Below, piece after piece: positions 9,901 to 18,822 of a stretch of 52,545 nt of DNA. The translations under genes were made by a program, and so were the position numbers. The notes under the pieces are model-generated. The model was not told the origin of the DNA. It ran no database searches and saw only the letters and a program-made list of their open reading frames with translations. The stretch covers positions 1-52,545 of the forward strand of contig CAKQJE010000019.1 of the NCBI GenBank assembly GCA_934247225.1, written 5' to 3'. Position 1 is the first letter of the stretch. Each line of letters begins with the position of its first letter. Source of the DNA: an uncultured Clostridia bacterium. GTDB taxonomy: Bacteria > Bacillota > Clostridia > Christensenellales > Borkfalkiaceae.

Positions 9901-9964
9901 CGTTTACGTCCTGGACGAAGCGTATAACAGCGTAAGCAAGAGTTATTACGTCAACGTAAAATAA
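6911..9964 (+). CDS. Large secreted protein with Ig-like and beta-sandwich domains, cassette A
   Basis: The 1017-residue protein has a type I signal peptide (hydrophobic residues 9-28; likely cleavage after the VYA at 35-37) and no lipobox or LPXTG motif. The mature part looks all-beta. It has an N-terminal Ig-like domain, two long segments with LTD..D..-YLDI-type strands (about residues 125-350 and 550-800) resembling lectin or LamG-like sandwiches, and several Ig-like domains ending in TIDYFAYDVYGN or TIIVYVLDEAYN-type strands. The start has a very good AAGGAGG site. The protein at 31225 has the same length and order and follows the same transporter genes. Inferred role: surface glycan capture alongside the importer. 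I do not recognise a named family. Confidence 0.75.
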   Translation: MIKTKKAKILSVLALGVIAALAVMLFSGLKNPDKVYAAEVSVSGIKTEYLYKDEVTVPKTATLVIDGESYDSDSFYVILPDGNRVSLSNLTLDDCGEYSIVYEKTLNGKRYGAAKTFTVKKKVFELTSGSESIEYGALNKQFAAMGYNQGLNIGLAEGDVFALNKPFNIYEKNLEDLISFNCMQTEPVLCNFITLRLTDCYDPSVYLDITYKRGDRYYSTNIVAGTCGGKTVGLAQNEQGNVKVGGKSYQIDGNGTTVYGNSPSTGNYSNLSYYLDTTDRNKIKVYVRVGDGTSNSLVSEINNDKAYQYKFKGFTDGNVFLSLRAQSLVGVSEAPIQIAKFGDYSGRDFLTTDYHNDDLSPIFQPNDFEKEYKVAVGKEVSVPEVSVKDDYGIRGLADFIVTYEKNTAGASNVSVKNGKFVPNKKGSYTIDYFAYDVYGNKSELSFNLYAVEAENGITAVKELNADVSAGDKYRLSDIVKINSLNEKILNIGITIITPGGKTVEAESFSQVYMFDEVGTYSINYSYSDIFYGGEITADVNVVPNNLPKFENDKLYSNKYYIKNAEYSLFNVKARNYSTSGSEVVDTKTYVSYDGGAYAEIDPKKFVVTGNSTVKFKTACADNENVYIESDLRQIVDVSYGSENSVEITRYFGGNMSAEIDGRVPALTAASSDAYFEFINPLTFSQFGLGIEIPVTSDGRKQSVSSMTITLTDYFDADNKYEIVISGKNGRCVAAADGESYSLDNDWNGAKVPIKINNGILLIGTTNIEVVNKFTGDLCFMSVKFDGVSGGFKVKVNEICNQSFTTVSAASTKVSDVAAPYVYAKLPDEIGSLGQEIIIGKPYATDVLSPSSYEKLSVTVLKSGADGDEPAKDENGRELSKITDFESEIKLVLSDYGEYTIIYNYVDGRGNGKDSSLLFRVVTVVDIEAPTLNLENEGKTVNVKVGERFKPKFTVTDNFTASEDLLVYYIVKDSNENFVSITTSSDIVIYKEGTYTIIVYVLDEAYNSVSKSYYVNVK

Positions 9965-9973
9965 GGAGAGCTT

Positions 9974-12055
9974 ATGAGAAAAATCGCAATATTACTTTGT
10001 TTATTGATGTCTCTTTTGACTGTTTTCGCTTCCTGCGGCGGCAAAGGGGACTCGGGAAATAATCCGTCCGGAAGCGATCAGCCGCTTAATCCTTCGGAAA
10101 ACGACGTTATCGAGTATTCGGGCGAGCTTGCCGTCAACAATTCGGCGCTTAAAGAGTTTACGAAGGTTTATAACGAAAATCACAGCTTTTCGTATAAAAC
10201 TACGAACGAGTATATGGTCAAAAACGGGAAAACTTCTTATAAAGTAGTCGTTCCCGAGGTTGAAACTCAGGCTGTTTCTTACGCGAAAAGCGAGCTTTCG
10301 AGATTTTTCAAAGAAGCGACGGGCATAGATATCAGATTCGTTACGGATAAGGGTCTCACTCATAACGAAACCAATCGTTACATTTCGCTCGGAAACACTT
10401 CGCTTTATAAAAGCCTTAACAGAAACGACGATATAGCCGCTTTGAAAAAGGACGGAACGAAAATTTTCACGAAAGACAAAACCGTGTATATCATCGGCGG
10501 AGAAGAAACGGGCGTTTTAAACGGCGTTTACGATTTTCTGAAAATAAACTTCGGCTTCGAATTTTTCTTCACCGACAGTTACACTTTGAGAAGCAACGTA
10601 ACAAACCTTAAACTTCTCGATTACGACGTAACCGATATTTCGGATATAGAATATCGTCAGAGAATAGGTTATGCGGCAGGTTCTTCCGACACGACGGACG
10701 GCAAGATGATTTCTTATCGTTTAAGGATCCTCGACAGTTACGGCGACCTGCTTCTTCCCATTCACATCGGCGATACGAAAACGACGGAAATCAAGAACAA
10801 CCATAACAGCTTGTATTTCCTGCCCGAGTCCAAATACGGCGCGGATTATTCCGAATTTTATTCGGGTACGGGGCAGCTTTGCTACACGGCGCACGGAGAA
10901 GATACTTACGATACGATGACTACGCTTTGCGCGGAGAAAATCGAGCAGTCGCTTATGTGGTATCCCGCAGCGCAGTACCCGCAGTATAAAGCCGTTCTTT
11001 TAGGGCAGATGGATAACGTTCCGATGTGTAAATGCGATACGTGCATGAAGATGAAAAGCGACCATAACGACGCCAATTCCGCCGCGCTTATGAAGTTTAT
11101 GCACGACGTCGGCAAAAAGGTCGACGCCTGGATGGATCTCGAAGAAAACGCGGAATATCGCAGAGAAAACTTCAAATATATGTTCTTTGCGTACCTCGAC
11201 ACGTCGAGACCTCCTTTCGGAGAAGACGCGGACGGCAATATAGACATTGCGGAGGACTTGAAGTTTAAAGACGACGTGAACGTCGCTCCGTTCTTCGCTC
11301 AGAGCAACCTGCACACGGGCGTTTCGTTCGACGACAACGCGAATATCGAGCAGAAAGAATATATCAGACTCTGGGGCAAAGCTTTCCCCGGAACGTGGGC
11401 GTGGTCCTACGGCGGATTCTATAACGATTTCTTTACGTTCTGGGATCTGTACAGTTTCTACCCCGGTTACTACAAATATTTAAAGGAAAACAATTACAGC
11501 CTTACGTTCCCGCAGATAAAGAGTTGTCAGACGGGCGCGGATACGGGTTTCAACGTATTGGCGATTTATATGTTCTCTAAGCTCGCCTGGAACAGCGAAC
11601 TCAGCGTGGAAAACATTTTCGACGAATATTTCAACGCTATGTATGCCGAAGCGGCTGAGCCTATGAGAGAGATGTTCGAAGATTTAAGATTGTGGTTCGG
11701 AAGATGTCTTACGGATTATAATTGGGGCTGGTCGGCTAATATGAACGGCAGTATCTCGGGTTCTATGGAATACGTCAGACAGGGCGATATCGTGACTATG
11801 TTCAGACACTTGAACGACGCGTATTCGAAAATCGAAATGTATAAAAAAGACCCCGCGAAATATGCGAGTTTAAAATCGCATATCGATATGGAATGGCTGT
11901 TCCCCGCGAAGGTGTCTATTTCGAACGATACGGGTTTGTTCACCGAAAGTCAGGTTACGGAAATAAAAACGAATTTCAAAACGTACGTCAGAACTCTCGG
12001 TATACAATACATCAAAGAGTTCACGATCATAGAATCTTTTATCAATAGTCTTTAA
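9974..12055 (+). CDS. DUF4838-type lipoprotein, cassette A
   Basis: The lipoprotein signal ends at FASC with Cys21, followed by a Gly/Ser/Asn linker. Residues ~80-215 resemble the N-terminal domain found ahead of alpha-glucuronidase and GH20 barrels, with strands around RYISLGNTSL and VYIIGG. A DUF4838-like region follows, carrying CxCxxC (Cys352, Cys354, Cys357) after a QMDNVPM segment, then a helical C-terminal part. DUF4838 has no settled function; its context in this family is usually glycan degradation. This is one of only two window proteins that look like extracellular enzymes, the other being its paralogue at 34279. AAGGAGAG precedes the start. Confidence 0.8.
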   Translation: MRKIAILLCLLMSLLTVFASCGGKGDSGNNPSGSDQPLNPSENDVIEYSGELAVNNSALKEFTKVYNENHSFSYKTTNEYMVKNGKTSYKVVVPEVETQAVSYAKSELSRFFKEATGIDIRFVTDKGLTHNETNRYISLGNTSLYKSLNRNDDIAALKKDGTKIFTKDKTVYIIGGEETGVLNGVYDFLKINFGFEFFFTDSYTLRSNVTNLKLLDYDVTDISDIEYRQRIGYAAGSSDTTDGKMISYRLRILDSYGDLLLPIHIGDTKTTEIKNNHNSLYFLPESKYGADYSEFYSGTGQLCYTAHGEDTYDTMTTLCAEKIEQSLMWYPAAQYPQYKAVLLGQMDNVPMCKCDTCMKMKSDHNDANSAALMKFMHDVGKKVDAWMDLEENAEYRRENFKYMFFAYLDTSRPPFGEDADGNIDIAEDLKFKDDVNVAPFFAQSNLHTGVSFDDNANIEQKEYIRLWGKAFPGTWAWSYGGFYNDFFTFWDLYSFYPGYYKYLKENNYSLTFPQIKSCQTGADTGFNVLAIYMFSKLAWNSELSVENIFDEYFNAMYAEAAEPMREMFEDLRLWFGRCLTDYNWGWSANMNGSISGSMEYVRQGDIVTMFRHLNDAYSKIEMYKKDPAKYASLKSHIDMEWLFPAKVSISNDTGLFTESQVTEIKTNFKTYVRTLGIQYIKEFTIIESFINSL

Positions 12056-12069
12056 TAAAGAGGGAAAAA

Positions 12070-14214
12070 ATGAAGATAAAGAAAATAATTCTTTTAATAA
12101 CGATCGCTCTGTCCGTTTTGTCGTTGTCGCTTTTCGTAAGTTGCGGCAAAGGCGACTCCGCTTCGGGAAGCAATTCCGGCGGGAGCGCGAAAGAAAGCGT
12201 GAAAGACCCGACGTCGAACGAAAAAATTTCCTTGTCGGTGATTTCGAAGAATATGATTTTCGGAGATACGCTCGATATCATATGCTTTTACGGCGGAGAA
12301 AACACCGTTATATGGAGTTCGTCGGACGAGTCCGTCGCGGTTGTCGACGATGACGGCGCGGTTACCACGGTAGGCGTGGGAACGTGCGATATCACGGCAA
12401 AGGCGGGAAATTCTTCGGCGACGTGCAAAATAAACGTTTCGATGGGGAATTATCTTCCCGAACTCAAAGTTCTGCACCTTTCTAACGACGAACTTACGAT
12501 GAGAGTCGGAGACGAGTTCGAACCCGAAATAAAAGTGCTTTTCAACAAGGTTTACTATGATTGCGAGGTGAGTTTTTCCTCTTCCGCAAGCGGCGTAGTC
12601 GAATATTCGAACGGTAAAATAATCGCGAAAGCGGAAGGCGAACTTACGGCGACTTTCACGGGCAAATGGCTTAATTTCTCGGCGGATAAACTCAACAAAG
12701 AGATCGGAATAACCGTTAAAAAGAACGCGGAATACAATAATTCCATCGTGATAGGCGGCGAAAAAGTTTCTTCCGCCGCGGCGGAAATATCCGTAACGCC
12801 CGAATGGCAGGGCAAAACTTATCCGACGGAAGCCGAGATTTCGTCTTCGGTTTCCGTAGACGGAAAGACTTACGCTTGCGAGTTTACGACAGGTGACCCG
12901 CTTTTAAACGTCGAGAAAATCGCGGACGGCAAGGTTCGCGTAACCGCAAACGGTATCGGAAACGCGGTTCTTACGGCAAAATACGTTCATACCGACGGCA
13001 AAGCTTACGAAACCGAAATACCCGTCGAAGTTTACTGCCCGACGGAGGTTTATTCGGCTCAGTTCGACTTCTGTCCGTCCGAACCCGTAGACGTCGCAAA
13101 GATTTTCGGAACGCAATATGCGAAAATTCTTTCCGCTTCGCAGGGCGGCAAGGAATTGAAAACCGAATTCAACTATATAAACGGCGTTAAAATCGCGGGC
13201 GAAGACACCGAGGCGATGACTATTCTCACAAACGTCGGCGGATTTGTTTTCGAGGACGTGTTTGCGTACGACGTCGAACTCAGTAAAGATAATATTTACG
13301 ATATATTGCAGCTCGGCAAAGGCGATCTGATCAAAGACGGATATTATATTCTTAATTCCGATATAACCGAAACAATCGATTTCACTTTGCAGGCAAAAAG
13401 CGTTTATAACGCGGGCAGTCCGGAGAACAACACCTATTTTTGCGGAACGTTCGACGGAAGAGGACACACTTTAAAAGCGAAAGTCGGTCAGCAGGGTATT
13501 TTCGGCGGACTGTACGACGGCGCGACGATAAAGAATACAAAATTCGTGATCGAATTTTCGGATAAATCCGAATCGTGCGGCTTAGCGGGCAACGACGGAA
13601 CGTTCAGTCTGTCGGCAGGTTCGATCGTTCTCAGCAACCTTAATGTTGAAACCGTAAACTATTTCAAAAACTCCTATGCGCTTTTGGGATATTGCAACTA
13701 TAACCTTGAAATGTACGATATTTTCGTCAATATACAAGGCACGGAAAATCTTCCCGATTACGAAAACGTGGGTATCGAGTCCGAAATGGCGGCGTTGTTC
13801 CATTACGACTTTACGTCAACCTGGGCTTCCAACGACAGCAAATTCAAAGGCGGATTCAGAAATATTTTCGTGGTAACCGGTAAGTTTATGCCCATGGCAT
13901 GCAGCTTCTATAGTTACGACGGTTACAGATTCGTTTCTTACGCGAAAAACGACGAGAGCAAGCTCGGAAAATTCAAGGCGACGGGGTACAGTCACATTTA
14001 CACCTACTGCCACGTGACCGCCGATGACGACAACCAGGACAAAGACAAATACTTCGGAACCATAGGTTACAGCAAGGACACGAACGAAGGCAAGAAGTAC
14101 GCCTGGATATTCAAAGCGAGAGAAGATATCAAGGACGGCGGCATCGAAAGATACGACAGCGTTTACGAGTTGTCTATAAAGATAGATAAAATCGGAAGCT
14201 GGGACGTTGCGTAA
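12070..14214 (+). CDS. Lipoprotein with Big_2-type Ig domain and beta-helix module, cassette A
   Basis: The signal peptide ends in FVSC (Cys25). Residues ~55-126 form a bacterial Ig-like group 2 domain with the signature VIWSSSDESVAVVDDDGAVT and a following G.-CDITAKAG strand. Further Ig-like stretches follow. From about residue 430 comes the recurring module: GYYILNSDI, then FCGTFDGRGHTL near residue 457, then IFGGLYDGATIKNTKF. It is shorter than the cassette B counterpart at 36388, with one module instead of two. Probable role: surface adhesin or glycan-binding partner. It is the last surface gene before the cytoplasmic enzyme block. Confidence 0.78.
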   Translation: MKIKKIILLITIALSVLSLSLFVSCGKGDSASGSNSGGSAKESVKDPTSNEKISLSVISKNMIFGDTLDIICFYGGENTVIWSSSDESVAVVDDDGAVTTVGVGTCDITAKAGNSSATCKINVSMGNYLPELKVLHLSNDELTMRVGDEFEPEIKVLFNKVYYDCEVSFSSSASGVVEYSNGKIIAKAEGELTATFTGKWLNFSADKLNKEIGITVKKNAEYNNSIVIGGEKVSSAAAEISVTPEWQGKTYPTEAEISSSVSVDGKTYACEFTTGDPLLNVEKIADGKVRVTANGIGNAVLTAKYVHTDGKAYETEIPVEVYCPTEVYSAQFDFCPSEPVDVAKIFGTQYAKILSASQGGKELKTEFNYINGVKIAGEDTEAMTILTNVGGFVFEDVFAYDVELSKDNIYDILQLGKGDLIKDGYYILNSDITETIDFTLQAKSVYNAGSPENNTYFCGTFDGRGHTLKAKVGQQGIFGGLYDGATIKNTKFVIEFSDKSESCGLAGNDGTFSLSAGSIVLSNLNVETVNYFKNSYALLGYCNYNLEMYDIFVNIQGTENLPDYENVGIESEMAALFHYDFTSTWASNDSKFKGGFRNIFVVTGKFMPMACSFYSYDGYRFVSYAKNDESKLGKFKATGYSHIYTYCHVTADDDNQDKDKYFGTIGYSKDTNEGKKYAWIFKAREDIKDGGIERYDSVYELSIKIDKIGSWDVA

Positions 14215-14230
14215 AACAGCATTACGAATA

Positions 14231-16645
14231 ATGAAAGAGAAAAAGCAAGGGATAATTAAAATAGAGTCGACGAATACCGACGGATACGGCAAGGTGTTCG
14301 TCGACTCTCACAAAAAAATTCAATCGCTGAAATTAACGATAAAAGACAACTCCGATCACATACATACGTTCGGTTTTAAGTGGGGAAAAGACGAGGCTTT
14401 TCGCGGCGAATTTTTCATTGAAAAACCGACGTTGTGGTCGCTGTCCGATCCTTATCTGTACGGATACAGAGCGGAAATAGAATACCAAGACGGCGAAATT
14501 TCCGTTACGGAGGGTAAATTCGGTTTCAGAACGCTCGGGCAGAACGGAAAAAACATTACCGTGAACGGCAAGCCCGTCTATATCAGAGGGTATATAAGAG
14601 GAGCAAAAGCGCACGACCACGCAAATCTTCTCGGTCTTTCGCTTAAAGATTTTTACCTTAAAAACCTTAAAGAGGCGAAGAAATTCGGGTTTAATTACGT
14701 CAGATTTCACTCGGTCGTTCCCGAAGAGGAACTCTTCGAGGCGGCGGACGAAGTCGGTATGCTCGTTCACGTCGAACTTCGTCCTCCTCACGATATTTAT
14801 AACAATCTGGAGGAAATGGTTACGACGGGAAGCGCGATAGTTCCCGAAGAGTTCCTGAAAGAGACGGTTGACAAGTGTTTTAATCACCCGTCGGCTACGG
14901 TGTATTGTATAGGTAACGAGATTAAAAAGGCGAGCGCGGACGAAATTCGGAAAATCAGAGAGAAAATCGACGAACTCGACGGAACGAGGCTTTTTCTCGA
15001 CACCTGCGCATGGGGAAAGAACAATCGTCCGAACGTCGATATGGACGTTCAGCATTTAAGCTATTATTTCCCTTACGGCAAGCACGCGGGGATGTACGAC
15101 GACACCGAGAACCTTCTCGCGGCTAACGTTGACGAAAACGAGCCGATGAAAGCGGAAACGGATAATTGCGAAATCGTAAGAGATTTGTATTTCAACGTTC
15201 CGCTTATCGCTCACGAAGTGTGCCATTACACGGCTTTAAGAGATTTTTATTCTCTTAAAGAAAAGTTTATAAAAAGCGGCGCGACAGAGCCGTGGTGGGT
15301 CGACGAAGAGATTAAACTCATAGAAGAAAAAGGTTATAAAGAAGTTTTCGGCGAAATGTTTAAGGCGAGCAAGCATTTTCAGTTTATCTGCTGGAAAACG
15401 GCTTACGAAGAAATGCGCAAAAGCAGTCTGCTCGGCGGTTTCCACTTCCTGCAATTCGCCGACACCGACGCGTACGAGAACTCTAACGGAATCGTCGATT
15501 GTTTCGACGACGAAACTTGCGTAAAACCCGAGAAATTTCTCAAATTCAACGGCGACAGAGTACTTATCGCGGAGTTGAAGACGAGAAATTATTTTTGCGC
15601 GGACGAAATAACCGTCCCCGTATATTTTTCCAACCTCGGCGAGGATGCGGAGAAAAGAGCGAATTTTGCCGTTTCGGTGGAAAAAGACGGCAAAAAATAC
15701 GTCGATTGCTCTATGAAAAACGTTGACGTTTCGAGGAAAGGTTCATACAGATTGTGCAAAACGAAACTGACCTTGCCGAAAGAAGCGGGCGTTTACGTTT
15801 TAAAGATAAAACTTACGACAAAAAGCGGAGTTTATTCGGAGAACGAATGGGCTTTGTGGATATACGACCGCCCCGCGGAAAAGGAGACTTACAGGGAGTT
15901 CGTTTCTTATGATAACGGAAATACGGTAATTACGGACGATATCGGAAAGACGTTCGATTTGCTTAGGAAAGGCAAAAAGGTCTGCCTCGTATATCGGTCG
16001 GACTGGACGAGACACCGCTTAAACCCCGATATGAAAAAACCTGAATACGCTTTTAAGGCGAGCTGGAACCGCTTTAAACCCGTTATCTGGGACAGAGGGA
16101 CGAATTTCGGCGGCATAAACGATAAAAATCTGCTCGGCAAATACGGTTTCCCGTGCGAAGATTATTACGATTTCAATTACGGCGGGTTGAGCGAAGATTG
16201 CGACAAGGTTATTCTCGACGACTTCCCCGTCAAGGCAAAAAAGCTTATTTCGGGGATAGACAAGAGTTCGAGAGATCGTTTCGACGCGTATAAAGACGCT
16301 TACAATCTCCCCGAACTCATGCCCGACAGAACGCTCAGAGACTATGCTTATCTTTTCGAAATAAAAGTCGGCAGGGGCAGTCTGCTTGTGTGCGGGCTAA
16401 ACCTTACGGGGCTTGACGAAAACGAGCCGTCTGCGGCGGCGATGTCGGAATTTATAAAGAACTATATAAAAAGCGAAGATTTTAACCCCGAAAACGAAAT
16501 ATCGCCCGAAGAGTTGAAGTCTTATATGGCAAACTGCGCGAAAGAACCCGTAAGGGAACGCACTATGACGCAGTTCTGGGAACTTGACGACGCGCCTGTG
16601 GAAAGCCCCGAATTCTGGCGCGCGGCGAAAGAATATCTGAAATAA
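14231..16645 (+). CDS. Glycoside hydrolase family 2-like protein lacking the N-terminal sugar-binding domain
   Basis: This is a cytoplasmic GH2-type TIM-barrel enzyme with no signal peptide. Counting from an in-frame TTG at 14207, the acid/base Glu is E238 in YCIGNE and the likely nucleophile is E337 in LIAHE; subtract 8 for the ATG start used here. The protein begins directly in the Ig-like middle domain (WSLSDPYLYGY...FGFRTL), so the usual ~180-residue N-terminal domain is absent. After the barrel come an Ig-like region and an alpha/beta C-terminal part. I chose ATG 14231 because it clears the previous stop. TTG 14207 overlaps that gene, and neither has a good ribosome site. Substrate unknown. 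Confidence 0.8.
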   Translation: MKEKKQGIIKIESTNTDGYGKVFVDSHKKIQSLKLTIKDNSDHIHTFGFKWGKDEAFRGEFFIEKPTLWSLSDPYLYGYRAEIEYQDGEISVTEGKFGFRTLGQNGKNITVNGKPVYIRGYIRGAKAHDHANLLGLSLKDFYLKNLKEAKKFGFNYVRFHSVVPEEELFEAADEVGMLVHVELRPPHDIYNNLEEMVTTGSAIVPEEFLKETVDKCFNHPSATVYCIGNEIKKASADEIRKIREKIDELDGTRLFLDTCAWGKNNRPNVDMDVQHLSYYFPYGKHAGMYDDTENLLAANVDENEPMKAETDNCEIVRDLYFNVPLIAHEVCHYTALRDFYSLKEKFIKSGATEPWWVDEEIKLIEEKGYKEVFGEMFKASKHFQFICWKTAYEEMRKSSLLGGFHFLQFADTDAYENSNGIVDCFDDETCVKPEKFLKFNGDRVLIAELKTRNYFCADEITVPVYFSNLGEDAEKRANFAVSVEKDGKKYVDCSMKNVDVSRKGSYRLCKTKLTLPKEAGVYVLKIKLTTKSGVYSENEWALWIYDRPAEKETYREFVSYDNGNTVITDDIGKTFDLLRKGKKVCLVYRSDWTRHRLNPDMKKPEYAFKASWNRFKPVIWDRGTNFGGINDKNLLGKYGFPCEDYYDFNYGGLSEDCDKVILDDFPVKAKKLISGIDKSSRDRFDAYKDAYNLPELMPDRTLRDYAYLFEIKVGRGSLLVCGLNLTGLDENEPSAAAMSEFIKNYIKSEDFNPENEISPEELKSYMANCAKEPVRERTMTQFWELDDAPVESPEFWRAAKEYLK

Positions 16646-16662
16646 GAGAAAAATTTGGCAAT

Positions 16663-18822
16663 ATGAGTAGAAACCGCAAAGAACTGAAAAAATTGATATC
16701 GGAAATGAGTTTGGAAGAAAAAGCGTTGCAATTAACGCAATTTCCCTCATATGAGCTGGACGACAATCAGGAAAAGATCGTGACGGGTTTCAGCCGTTTA
16801 GGCAGTGTAGAACGCGAGTCGTTATGGCGGCTCGGTACGGTTTTAAACGCGCCTGACGCTAAAGCGGCGCAGTCGCTTCGAAAAACGCGTAAGGAAAAGG
16901 GTATAGACGATCCCCTTCCGATAATGTTTGACGTAATTCACGGTTACAGAACGGTTTATCCCGTGCCTGTCGCTCTTTCTTGCAGTTTCGATACCGCGCT
17001 TATCGAGGATTGCGCCGAACTTGCCGCAACAGAAGCAAAATACGACGGTATAGACGTTACTTTTTCGCCTATGGTAGATTTAGTCCGCGACGCGCGTTGG
17101 GGCAGAGTTATGGAAAGCGGCGGCGAAGACCCGTATTGGGGCGGCGAAGTCGGCAAAGCGACAATCCGCGGTTATCATAAAGGCGGAATTGCTTGTTGCG
17201 TGAAGCATTTTGCGGGTTACGGAGCCGCCGAGGCGGGAAAAGAATACAATACGACGGATATTTCAGTTCGGAATCTGCGCGAATACTATTTGCGACCGTA
17301 TAGAGAATGTCTCAAAGAAAACCCCGAAATGTTTATGAGTTCGTTTAACCTTTTAAACGGAAAACCGATTTTAGGGCATAAAGAAATCATGGTCGATATG
17401 CTCCGTAAAGAATGGGGTTTCGACGGCGTGGTTATTTCCGATTACAGTTCGGTTGAGGAACTGTACGAACACGGCTATTGCCAAAGCGGCGAGGAATGCG
17501 CCCGCGTTTCGATAGAAAGCGGACTCGATATCGAAATGGGTTCGTCGGTATACGCGGGGTTCTTGCCGAAACTCGTTCGGGAGGGCGTTATATCGGAAGA
17601 AACGCTCGACGAGTCGGTTTTACGCGTTCTGGAACTGAAAAACAAACTCGGTATGTACGAAAATCCCGACAGGTATACCGATATTCGGAAACGAGACGAA
17701 GTAACGCTTTCCGAAAGCGCGAGAAATCTGGCGCGTAAAGCCGCGGAAGAGAGTTGCGTTTTGTTGAAAAACAACGGAATGCTTCCTTTAAAGGAAAATG
17801 CGAAGGTTGCGTTTGTAGGTCCTTTCGTCGAGGAACGCGAAATTATAGGCAACTGGTCGAAAAAAGCGCATATCGAAGACGCCGTATGCATAAAAGAGGG
17901 CGTCGAAAGGCTTTTGAAACGCGTCGTACCGAGCGCAAGCGGTTGCTCGCGGAAGTTGTTCGATACGGACGAAAGCGGATTTGAAGAAGCGGAAAAAGTG
18001 TGCAAAGACGCGGACTTTATCGTTGCGTGCGTCGGGGAGTATATGTTAAATTCGGGCGAGGCGCACTCGCGCGCGGATATCCGTATTCCCGAAATTCAAC
18101 GTAAACTTATCGCCCGTCTTCATAAATTAAACAAGCCGCTCGCGCTTGTCGTATTCGGCGGCAGACCGCTTGCTCTTAGCGACGTCGAGAAGCTTGCCGA
18201 TGCGATTTTATACGTCTGGCAACCGGGCACCGAAGGCGGCAACGCTATTGCAAATCTCATATACGGTAAAGCCAACCCTTGCGGAAAAACGGTTATGAGT
18301 TTTCCGCGCTCTGTGGGGCAGTGTCCGATTTATTACAATCATTTTTCGACGGCAAGACCGAAACGGAAAGACATTCCGTCGTTTTATAGTGACGAAAGAT
18401 TTCGCTCGGGTTATGATGACGAATATAATTCTCCGCTTTATCCCTTTGGTTACGGGCTTTCGTACACGGAATTCGGGTATTCGGAATTTGAGTTGTCGGC
18501 AGCGAAACTTAATCGCGGCGGAAAAATTACGGCGAGCGTGAAGCTTAAAAACGTCGGCAAAAAAGACGGCTTTGAAACGGTTCAGTGGTATCTGCACGAT
18601 TTGTTCGCTTCCGTCGTCCGCCCCGTAAAAGAATTAAAAGGGTATGAAAAGGTTTTCCTGAAAGCAGGGGAAGAAAAGATTATTACTTTTGAAATTACGG
18701 AAGAAACGCTGAAATTTTACACCGACGGCGGCGAGTTTGCTGCCGAAACGGGCAAATTCGAATTGTTTGTCGGCGGAAATTCCCGCGATTGTTTAAAAGC
18801 CGATTTCGAACTTGTCGATTAA
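16663..18822 (+). CDS. Glycoside hydrolase family 3 beta-glucosidase-like enzyme
   Basis: This is a full-length cytoplasmic GH3 enzyme of 719 residues. The N-terminal barrel begins at LEEKALQLTQ. It carries the KHFAGYG motif and the nucleophile Asp260 in GVVISDYSS. A second alpha/beta domain contains AEESCVLLKNNGMLPL and GRPLAL, and a C-terminal fibronectin III-like domain contains SVKLKNVGKKDGFETVQ. Likely activities are beta-glucosidase, beta-xylosidase or arabinosidase; sequence alone does not separate them. The ribosome site is weak. Arginine is coded by CGN far more often than in its neighbours, which prefer AGA. Its end overlaps the possible TTG start of the GH95 gene. Confidence 0.92.
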   Translation: MSRNRKELKKLISEMSLEEKALQLTQFPSYELDDNQEKIVTGFSRLGSVERESLWRLGTVLNAPDAKAAQSLRKTRKEKGIDDPLPIMFDVIHGYRTVYPVPVALSCSFDTALIEDCAELAATEAKYDGIDVTFSPMVDLVRDARWGRVMESGGEDPYWGGEVGKATIRGYHKGGIACCVKHFAGYGAAEAGKEYNTTDISVRNLREYYLRPYRECLKENPEMFMSSFNLLNGKPILGHKEIMVDMLRKEWGFDGVVISDYSSVEELYEHGYCQSGEECARVSIESGLDIEMGSSVYAGFLPKLVREGVISEETLDESVLRVLELKNKLGMYENPDRYTDIRKRDEVTLSESARNLARKAAEESCVLLKNNGMLPLKENAKVAFVGPFVEEREIIGNWSKKAHIEDAVCIKEGVERLLKRVVPSASGCSRKLFDTDESGFEEAEKVCKDADFIVACVGEYMLNSGEAHSRADIRIPEIQRKLIARLHKLNKPLALVVFGGRPLALSDVEKLADAILYVWQPGTEGGNAIANLIYGKANPCGKTVMSFPRSVGQCPIYYNHFSTARPKRKDIPSFYSDERFRSGYDDEYNSPLYPFGYGLSYTEFGYSEFELSAAKLNRGGKITASVKLKNVGKKDGFETVQWYLHDLFASVVRPVKELKGYEKVFLKAGEEKIITFEITEETLKFYTDGGEFAAETGKFELFVGGNSRDCLKADFELVD

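Noticed and set aside
12056..12069. Separate promoter between the DUF4838 and Big_2 lipoprotein genes
   Set aside because: The gap is only 14 bases and holds just the ribosome site, so the genes are co-transcribed.
14207..14230. TTG start at 14207 for the GH2-like gene
   Set aside because: It overlaps the preceding stop without a ribosome site, and the extra residues match nothing in the family. ATG 14231 is preferred, but the matter is open.
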